This document shows, piece after piece, positions 1 through 4,344 of a DNA stretch of 5,601 nt. Source of the stretch: Anaerolineales bacterium (GTDB lineage: Bacteria; Chloroflexota; Anaerolineae; Promineifilales; Promineifilaceae); contig JAGQGA010000387.1 of assembly GCA_020432595.1 (NCBI GenBank), positions 1 through 5,601 of the forward strand. The letters are read 5' to 3'. How positions within the stretch are numbered: position 1 is the stretch's first letter; each line of letters starts with the position of its first letter. Below the pieces are notes generated by a model that saw only the letters and a program-made list of their open reading frames with translations, was not told the origin of the DNA and ran no database searches. Position numbers and translations under genes: made by a program.

Positions 1-378
1 TATGTGGCGGAAATTGGATTTTCTCGGCTGCATGTGTTTAGCTATAGCCAGCGGCCGGGGACAGCGGCGGCGGCGATGCCGGATCATGTGGCGGGGCCAG
101 TGAAAAAGGAGCGGGCGCGGCGGATGATTGCCTTGGGTGAGCAGTTGAGCCAGGCTTTTCATGGGCAGTTTGTGGGGGAAGTGGTGGATGTGCTGTGGGA
201 AACGGCCGTTGGTGCCGACACACATGCCCTGCGTTGGGTGGGCTACACCGACAACTACATTCGCGTTCACGGCCACGGCCCAGCCCATTTGTTTAACCAG
301 ATTACCCCAACTCGGCTGTCTGACCCTCGCCCTGATGGCATGTCGGGGACAATTATGCTGGTTGAGAATTATGTTTAG
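1..378 (+). CDS. mtaB: tRNA (t6A37-C2)-methylthiotransferase MtaB, C-terminal part (5' end outside window)
   Basis: The reading frame is open from base 1 and ends at TAG 376-378, so only the last 125 codons of what is normally a 430-450 residue protein are present. The segment L-H-V-F-x-Y-S-x-R-P-G-T-x-A-A-x-M, followed by V-K-K-E-R, is the hallmark end of the radical SAM domain in the MiaB/MtaB/RimO methylthiotransferases, and the HVF-YS form with VKKER fits MtaB best. The last 65 or so residues (from GQFVGEVVDVLWE to GTIMLVENYV) match a TRAM domain, which binds tRNA. Known role of the family: converting N6-threonylcarbamoyladenosine at position 37 of tRNAs decoding ANN codons to its 2-methylthio form, using SAM and two [4Fe-4S] clusters in the cytoplasm. 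The cluster-binding cysteines would lie upstream and cannot be checked. MiaB is the main alternative, but the motif spelling argues against it. Confidence 0.86.
   Translation, partial: YVAEIGFSRLHVFSYSQRPGTAAAAMPDHVAGPVKKERARRMIALGEQLSQAFHGQFVGEVVDVLWETAVGADTHALRWVGYTDNYIRVHGHGPAHLFNQITPTRLSDPRPDGMSGTIMLVENYV
201..210. repeat. Iterated palindrome AACGGCCGTT (perfect copy 1)
   Basis: A perfect 10-bp palindrome inside the mtaB end, read there in the phase (GA)A-ACG-GCC-GTT as E-T-A-V. It is one of three perfect copies in the window, and the CGGCCG core occurs about 18 times. The other perfect copies are read in different codon phases, so the conservation is at the DNA level. Function unknown. 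Confidence 0.7.
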
Positions 379-436
379 TTGTGTTAAGATGGCGGCATTA
401 TTTGATTGAGGTCATTATACGGCGTTACATAAAAGG

Positions 437-506
437 GAGATTGGGGGTTAGAGATTGGAGATTGAAGCTCCCTAATTTCTAATCTCCAATCTCTAATCTC
501 TAATAT
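437..506. repeat. Heptamer-repeat hairpin, copy 1 (dispersed intergenic repeat)
   Basis: The left half is built of 7-nt units: GAGATTG at 437, GGGGTTA at 444, GAGATTG at 451 and GAGATTG at 458. The right half holds five units of the CTAATCT type, starting at 472, 479, 486, 493 and 500. Bases 448-463 and 481-496 form a perfect 16-bp inverted repeat around a 17-nt loop. The 28-nt left half has the same unit order as 2648-2675, with about 23 of 28 positions identical, so both belong to one repeat family. It fills most of the gap between the mtaB end and the HTH gene. It could also act as an RNA hairpin or terminator for mtaB, although no clear U-tract follows. The right end (TAATAT, 501-506) runs into the likely leader of the HTH gene. 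Confidence 0.8.
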
Positions 507-523
507 TAGCGGAAGCAGATTGT

Positions 524-1186
524 ATGAGTGAACAAGAACAACAACGTGCCCAAACGCTGGGCAATCTCATTCAGCGGGCGCGGCTGCACGCCGGCCGAAC
601 GGCGGCCGAGTGTGCGGCTGTGCTGGCAATTGAGGCGGAAAATTTTGACGAGGTAGAAAACGGCCGTTTTCCCCTCTCCCTCCCCGACCTTGAAGCCCTT
701 GCCATTTTTCTGGAAGTACCCATGGGCTACTTTTGGGGCACGGCAGCATTGAAACAGCCCACCCAGCCCAACTACGCCGCTTTTCTCGCCCTGCGCCACC
801 GCATCATCGCCGTGCTGCTGCGGCAAGAACGGCTGAAGGCCAAGCAGTCGGTGGCAGAAGTAGCGCAGGCAATTGGCTGTGAAGCAACCGATTTAGAAGC
901 ATATGAATCCGGCCAAACCCCTATCCCCTATTTAACTTTGGAAGCCTTGTGCAGACATTATGATGCTCCCATTAGTGCCTTTGTAGATGCTCAAAATGGG
1001 CCACTGGGGCGGCACGAAGCGGAACAACGGCTGCAAAAACTATTCCACGAGCTATCGCCCGAAATGCAGGCGTTTGTCACCAACCCTAGCAACGTCAGCT
1101 TTCTGGAAACGGCACGCCGCCTCAGCAGCATGAACGTCGAAGGGCTGCGCCGTATTGCCGAAAGCATCCTCGATATTACCTATTAA
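524..1186 (+). CDS. XRE-family regulator with two tandem helix-turn-helix domains
   Basis: A 220-residue soluble protein without signal peptide or membrane segment. Two Cro/C1-type HTH domains are visible, at about residues 12-71 and 94-154. Each has the family layout: an L-x-x-x-R start, a short helix pair, then an E-x-G-x-x-P-type turn (E45-N-G-R-F-P and E128-S-G-Q-T-P) followed by L-x-x-LA/LC. The first domain is the more divergent in its predicted recognition helix, so it may be weaker in DNA binding. The last 60 residues (from about 160) form a separate helical tail with P-x-M-Q-x-F-V and LRRIAESILDITY, which I take as an oligomerisation or partner-binding segment (inference). ATG 524 is the first start of the frame, with a modest GGAAG (511-515) 8 nt upstream. 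A perfect AACGGCCGTT lies inside it. The gene follows mtaB on the same strand after a repeat-filled gap and converges with the maturase gene, so regulation of the sulfatase block is possible but not shown. Target unknown. Confidence 0.85.
   Translation: MSEQEQQRAQTLGNLIQRARLHAGRTAAECAAVLAIEAENFDEVENGRFPLSLPDLEALAIFLEVPMGYFWGTAALKQPTQPNYAAFLALRHRIIAVLLRQERLKAKQSVAEVAQAIGCEATDLEAYESGQTPIPYLTLEALCRHYDAPISAFVDAQNGPLGRHEAEQRLQKLFHELSPEMQAFVTNPSNVSFLETARRLSSMNVEGLRRIAESILDITY
659..668. repeat. Iterated palindrome AACGGCCGTT (perfect copy 2)
   Basis: A perfect copy that extends to a 14-bp palindrome (657-670, with AA and TT added outside). It lies in the HTH gene in the phase AAC-GGC-CGT-TTT, read N-G-R-F within the turn of the first HTH domain. 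This phase differs from the copies at 201 and 1884. Confidence 0.7.
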
Positions 1187-1210
1187 AACCAAACTTTTGC
1201 CATAGTTGAA

Positions 1211-2575
1211 TTATCGAGAACGGCCGTGGCACTGCTTAAACTTCTTGCCGCTACCACAAGGGCAAGGATCATTGCGCCCCGCTTGGGCAAAAGCTTGTTG
1301 CAGCCGTTTTTCATCCTCAGATGTCATCATCGCCATGATTTCGGCCGGGGCGCGGTGCTGCTGGATGAGACTTACCATTGTTCGCATCGGTTTGTCTACA
1401 TGGTTGAAAAACGCTTTGTAGCCCGCGCACAAGTAATTTAACCCTGGTTCACCACTTGGCGTCTGAATAAAACGATTCTTGGGGCAGCCGCCGTGACAAG
1501 CAAAGCGCACCTCGCACTGGCGGCAATATTGGGGCAGGGTGTCCAGTTTGTCCTGACCGAACTGACGCTGTTTGGCAGAGGCGACCAGTTCCAGCATATT
1601 GTCATTTTGAATGTTGCCCAGCAGGTAATCTGGCTCTACATAATGGTCACAGCTAAACAAATCGCCGTTGTGTTCCAGTGCCAGCGCCCGGCCGCAGGTG
1701 GGGGCGAAAATACACAGGCCGCCGGGCTGCCCCAGCCAGGCACCCAACGCTACGTCAAAAATTTGCACATAAATCTGGCCCACATCGCGCCGCACCCATT
1801 CCTCAAAAATGGTGATGAGAAAGTCGCCATATTTGGCGGGGTTGATAGAGCGTTCGGTGGTGAGGGCACCGGATTGGGTATATAACGGCCGTTCTCCCCC
1901 GCTTCTCTCACTCCAGCCAATATTTGCCAGCGGCAAAAGCTGCGTCGTGGCTCGTTCGATAATCGGAATAAACTGGATAAACTGCGTTTTCAGTTCGTCG
2001 CGGAAAAAGCGATAGACCTCTAATGGGTGGTCTTGATTGGCGGCATGAACCGTGCAAAGCACGTTGTACTCCACGCCATGTTCGGCCAGCAGCCGCCAGC
2101 CGCGCATCACCTGGGTAAAGCTGCCCGCGCCGCCTTTGTTCACGCGGTAGGCATCGTGCAGTTCGCGGGGGCCGTCAATGCTGATGCCAATGAGAAAATT
2201 ATGCTTTTTGAAGAATTGGCACCAGCCATCATCCAGCAGCGTGCCGTTGGTTTGCAGCGCATTGTGAATCTGCATACCTGATCGGGCATATTTTTGCTGG
2301 TAATGAATGACGCGCTCAAAAAAGCCCAGACCCATTAGGGTTGGTTCGCCCCCTTGCCAGGCAAAGGTCACTTCCGGCACTTTTTGCGATTCGATGTATT
2401 GGCGGACGAATGTTTCCAGCAGTTCATCGGCCATGCGGAAGCGGCTGCCGGGGTACATCATTTCTTTGGAGAGAAAGTAGCAATATTTGCAGTCCAGGTT
2501 GCAAATCGCCCCGGTGGGCTTGGTCATAATGTGGAAGGCGCGGATGGGCGCGGCGGTCATTGGGAGTGAGGTCAT
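1211..2575 (-). CDS. Anaerobic sulfatase-maturating enzyme (radical SAM/SPASM) with C-terminal SEC-C motif
   Basis: A 454-residue cytoplasmic enzyme that, in characterised relatives, oxidises a Cys (or Ser) in the sulfatase signature to C-alpha-formylglycine without oxygen, using SAM. The radical SAM cluster motif is C25-x3-C29-x2-C32 with Y31 and Y33. It is followed by the SAM-contacting W-Q-G-G-E-P (73-78), QTNGT (108-112) and G-I-S-I-D-G-P (130-136). The SPASM domain has all eight auxiliary-cluster cysteines with the spacing I recall for the Clostridium perfringens enzyme: C288, C294, C309, C351, C354, C360, C364 and C383. The aspartate directly after the third of these (D310) corresponds to the proposed catalytic base. 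Residues 435-452 add a SEC-C zinc motif (C438-P-C440-G-S-G, then C449-H450). The start at 2575 has no Shine-Dalgarno sequence. A later ATG (M6) is possible, but M17 would leave too few residues before C25. The two Cys-type sulfatases just upstream on the same strand are the obvious clients. The gene converges with the HTH gene, leaving 24 bp between stops. Confidence 0.93.
   Translation of the reverse strand: MTSLPMTAAPIRAFHIMTKPTGAICNLDCKYCYFLSKEMMYPGSRFRMADELLETFVRQYIESQKVPEVTFAWQGGEPTLMGLGFFERVIHYQQKYARSGMQIHNALQTNGTLLDDGWCQFFKKHNFLIGISIDGPRELHDAYRVNKGGAGSFTQVMRGWRLLAEHGVEYNVLCTVHAANQDHPLEVYRFFRDELKTQFIQFIPIIERATTQLLPLANIGWSERSGGERPLYTQSGALTTERSINPAKYGDFLITIFEEWVRRDVGQIYVQIFDVALGAWLGQPGGLCIFAPTCGRALALEHNGDLFSCDHYVEPDYLLGNIQNDNMLELVASAKQRQFGQDKLDTLPQYCRQCEVRFACHGGCPKNRFIQTPSGEPGLNYLCAGYKAFFNHVDKPMRTMVSLIQQHRAPAEIMAMMTSEDEKRLQQAFAQAGRNDPCPCGSGKKFKQCHGRSR
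1884..1893. repeat. Iterated palindrome AACGGCCGTT (perfect copy 3)
   Basis: A perfect copy inside the maturase gene (- strand), read in the phase GAA-CGG-CCG-TTA as E-R-P-L. It falls in a loop-like insertion between the radical SAM and SPASM domains. With the copies at 201 and 659, all three codon phases are represented. Confidence 0.7.
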
Positions 2576-2584
2576 GGTATGGAG

Positions 2585-2590
2585 ATTATA
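2585..2590 (-). promoter_or_regulatory. Candidate -10 box (TATAAT) of the maturase gene, possibly leaderless
   Basis: On the - strand a perfect TATAAT ends 9 nt before the ATG at 2575. No good -35 element is seen at 16-18 bp spacing; TTAGCT (2610-2615) at 19 bp is the nearest weak match. A start site 6-9 nt after the box would leave a 5' leader of 0-3 nt, which agrees with the absence of a Shine-Dalgarno sequence. A single hexamer match can arise by chance. Confidence 0.35.
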
Positions 2591-2647
2591 ACCTCTTCAC
2601 TGTCTAAATAGCTAAGCAAGCGTTCATTATTAACTTGGCGGTTTCAG

Positions 2648-2695
2648 GAGATTGGGGACAAGAGACTGGAGACTGATTAGTCTCTTGTCTCTTGT
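2648..2695. repeat. Heptamer-repeat hairpin, copy 2, overlapping a sulfatase stop codon
   Basis: The 7-nt units are GAGATTG at 2648, GGGACAA at 2655, GAGACTG at 2662 and GAGACTG at 2669, the same order as at 437-464. The first 11 bases (2647-2657) match 436-446 exactly. Bases 2658-2674 and 2679-2695 form a 17-bp stem with two imperfect positions and a 4-nt loop. On the - strand the TAA stop of the sulfatase (2679-2677) sits at the loop, and the preceding codons for P-Q-E-T-R-D lie in the arm, so the repeat supplies the gene's 3' end. It could attenuate or terminate transcription between sulfatase and maturase, but no clear U-tract is seen. Confidence 0.75.
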
Positions 2696-4164
2696 GGATG
2701 GAACCGCTCCAGCCGTTCGGCGTGATGAGCGCGTCCGGTAGCACAGAGTCGTTTTAGATAATTGGGTAGGACGTTTTTGTGAGCGTGGAAGGGGCCACCT
2801 TCGCGCAGCACTGTCATCATTGGGTCAACATCATGGGTGCTGGTGCTTGCCATTTCATCATACCATTGGGCGAGCAGACTTAGGCCACGCTCAACCAGGT
2901 CAGGACGTTCCGCTGCCAGATCGTTCTGCTCATGTGGGTCGGCTTCCAAATCCCAGAGCATGATGGGATCGATCTCTTTGAAACCATCGTGGTAGGTGCG
3001 CAGCAGCAGGTAGTTGTCAAAACGTACCCCACGCTGGCAGGCCCAGGCGTTTTGGCTGGTAACGATAAACGGCCGTCCCTCCTCACGTCCTTCAAGATAG
3101 GCCTCCGTAAACGGCCGTCCATCCCAATTCGCTGGTACTGTACCACCCACCAACTCAATCAGGGTTGCCGCCCAGTCATAGTGGTAATGCAGAGCGTTGT
3201 CAACGCGGCCAGCACGGTTGCCCTGCGGCTCGCGCACAATTAACGGCACGCGGCAGGTGATTTGATCGGCCGTTTGATGATCCCCCCAAACATTGAGTTC
3301 GCCGTGGTTTTCGCCGTGATCGGCACTGATGATGATCATGGTGTCATCCAGAACACCCAGCTCTCCTAGTTTGGCGAGCAGTTGGCCGATATGATCATCC
3401 ACATAGCGAATCCCCGTATCATACCTATCAAACCAGCGTTTGACGGTCTCCATCGAATCTATTTGGTCAGGATTTCCCGGATAATTACGGTAGAACCACT
3501 CATACCAGACCGATTCATCGGCATAGCCAAACGGCTCTTGTGGGCTGTGGGGTCCAAACCCATCCCACAATTTTTGCCAAACTTCTTCCGTTATCCAGGC
3601 CGGATGGGGATCATCAGCAAAGGGATTGCCATATGCCTGTGGTGTGCGGTACGGCGTGTGCGGATCCCAATAGTTGACGTGCAGAAACCAATTTTCGTCC
3701 TGCGCGTTGCGGTCAAACCAACTAAGGGCAACGGGCGTTACATCATCGGCAATGTCCATGCCGCGCTTGCCAGAGTTGTAAACCTCGTTGAAACCAGCGT
3801 ACCAATGCCAGGCGGCATGGCGTTCGCCAAAGGAGCTAATGGTGGCGGTGTGATAGCCCTGCTGACGCAAGGCGGCCATATAACCAGTGGTGGCGAAGCT
3901 GTCTTGGAAGCCACGATTTGGCCCTTCAACAAATGGCTGTCCGGCCGTGCCGCCGTGGTTGACGACACCTGTGTGGAAGCCGCAACGGCCGCTAAAGAGG
4001 GCCGTGCGGGAGGGTAAACAGGGCGCATCAGAGACGTAACAATTTTCAAAACGGGTGCCTTGCGCCGCCAGCGCGTCAATGTTGGGGCTGGTGTTGCGAT
4101 GGTAGCCGTAGCAGCCCAAATGGTCGGGGCGGGTACTGTCCATGTCAATGTAGAGAATTCGCAT
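2677..4164 (-). CDS. Type I (S1-like) sulfatase, Cys-type, no signal peptide
   Basis: A 495-residue member of the alkaline phosphatase/sulfatase fold that hydrolyses sulfate esters (or, in some relatives, phospho- or phosphonate esters) with a formylglycine nucleophile and a divalent metal ion. The signature is C49-L-P-S-R53, with C49 the residue to be modified. Metal-site candidates are D9 in the opening I-D-M-D-S-T-R-P-D-H-L-G-C-Y-G, and D282-H283 in SADHGE. Other likely active-site histidines are H169 (W-D-P-H-T-P-Y) and H296 (G-D-H-Q). The C-terminal region has the usual L-W-D-L-E-x-D-P-H-E sequence. The start at 4164 is preferred over an in-frame ATG at 4206 because AGGAGG lies 5 nt upstream and the family's first strand (MRILYIDMD) begins there; the longer form would read through the palindrome. 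No signal peptide is present, so the enzyme should be cytoplasmic, acting on imported or internal substrates. The last codons lie in a repeat. The substrate is not predictable. Confidence 0.93.
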   Translation of the reverse strand: MRILYIDMDSTRPDHLGCYGYHRNTSPNIDALAAQGTRFENCYVSDAPCLPSRTALFSGRCGFHTGVVNHGGTAGQPFVEGPNRGFQDSFATTGYMAALRQQGYHTATISSFGERHAAWHWYAGFNEVYNSGKRGMDIADDVTPVALSWFDRNAQDENWFLHVNYWDPHTPYRTPQAYGNPFADDPHPAWITEEVWQKLWDGFGPHSPQEPFGYADESVWYEWFYRNYPGNPDQIDSMETVKRWFDRYDTGIRYVDDHIGQLLAKLGELGVLDDTMIIISADHGENHGELNVWGDHQTADQITCRVPLIVREPQGNRAGRVDNALHYHYDWAATLIELVGGTVPANWDGRPFTEAYLEGREEGRPFIVTSQNAWACQRGVRFDNYLLLRTYHDGFKEIDPIMLWDLEADPHEQNDLAAERPDLVERGLSLLAQWYDEMASTSTHDVDPMMTVLREGGPFHAHKNVLPNYLKRLCATGRAHHAERLERFHPQETRD

Positions 4165-4169
4165 GAATT

Positions 4170-4175
4170 CCTCCT
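4170..4175 (-). promoter_or_regulatory. Ribosome binding site fixing the sulfatase start
   Basis: On the - strand AGGAGG, preceded by further A residues, is followed by 5 nt and then ATG at 4164. This is the strongest Shine-Dalgarno sequence in the window, and it rules in favour of the 495-residue product over a 509-residue one starting at 4206. Confidence 0.85.
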
Positions 4176-4186
4176 TTTCTGTCCTG

Positions 4187-4252
4187 AAAATAGGACGCTG
4201 ATTCACCTGATTTTCCTGATCAGTTTAATCAGGAAAATCTGCGTCCTATTTT
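4187..4252. repeat. Long interrupted palindrome between the two sulfatase genes
   Basis: Two perfect 12-bp stems stack on each other: AAAATAGGACGC (4187-4198) pairs with 4241-4252, and 4209-4220 pairs with 4228-4239 around a 7-nt loop. The only asymmetry is 10 unpaired bases on the left (4199-4208) against one on the right (4240). The left arm is also a degenerate 9-nt tandem repeat (TGATTCACC, TGATTTTCC, TGATCAGTT). The outer arms begin with A and end with T runs, so it could work as a terminator in either direction; on the + side TTTTTATT follows. On the - strand it ends 22 bp before the sulfatase ATG, so it would lie in that gene's leader. It looks like a dispersed intergenic repeat, but no second copy is in this window. 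Confidence 0.8.
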
Positions 4253-4344
4253 TATTCTTCGTAATGGGCTGTTGCCCATGTTTAACTCTTGTGAGTTTTA
4301 GGTGATAGGCAGTTCCACAGCGGCTGCCACCTTAGGCGGCATAG

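Noticed and set aside
437..506. The heptamer repeats as a CRISPR array
   Set aside because: The units are 7 nt with no spacers, the two halves are complementary to each other, and no cas gene is present. The pattern is a tandem repeat forming a hairpin.
1187..1210. A bidirectional terminator between the convergent HTH and maturase genes
   Set aside because: The 24 bp contain no inverted repeat that I can find, so transcript ends here cannot be assigned from the sequence.
3382..4017. A 211-codon open frame on the + strand
   Set aside because: It lies entirely antisense to the sulfatase at 2677-4164, whose catalytic motifs are intact. The predicted protein shows no recognisable family, and the opening is explained by the codon composition of the sense gene.
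4165..4206. A 14-residue N-terminal extension of the complete sulfatase, from an ATG at 4206
   Set aside because: It would be translated from within the palindrome, has no Shine-Dalgarno sequence of its own, and adds residues before the family's usual first strand. The start at 4164 has AGGAGG at ideal distance.
4264..4279. A small hairpin (ATGGGC, TGTT, GCCCAT) in the gap between the sulfatases
   Set aside because: A 6-bp stem with no T-run on either side can arise by chance, and there is no evidence that it terminates transcription.
4326..4340. A GC-rich hairpin just after the stop of the partial sulfatase, as a terminator
   Set aside because: The stem has only 6 bp, including one G-U pair on the - strand, and no U-tract follows. 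The larger palindrome at 4187-4252 is a better candidate.
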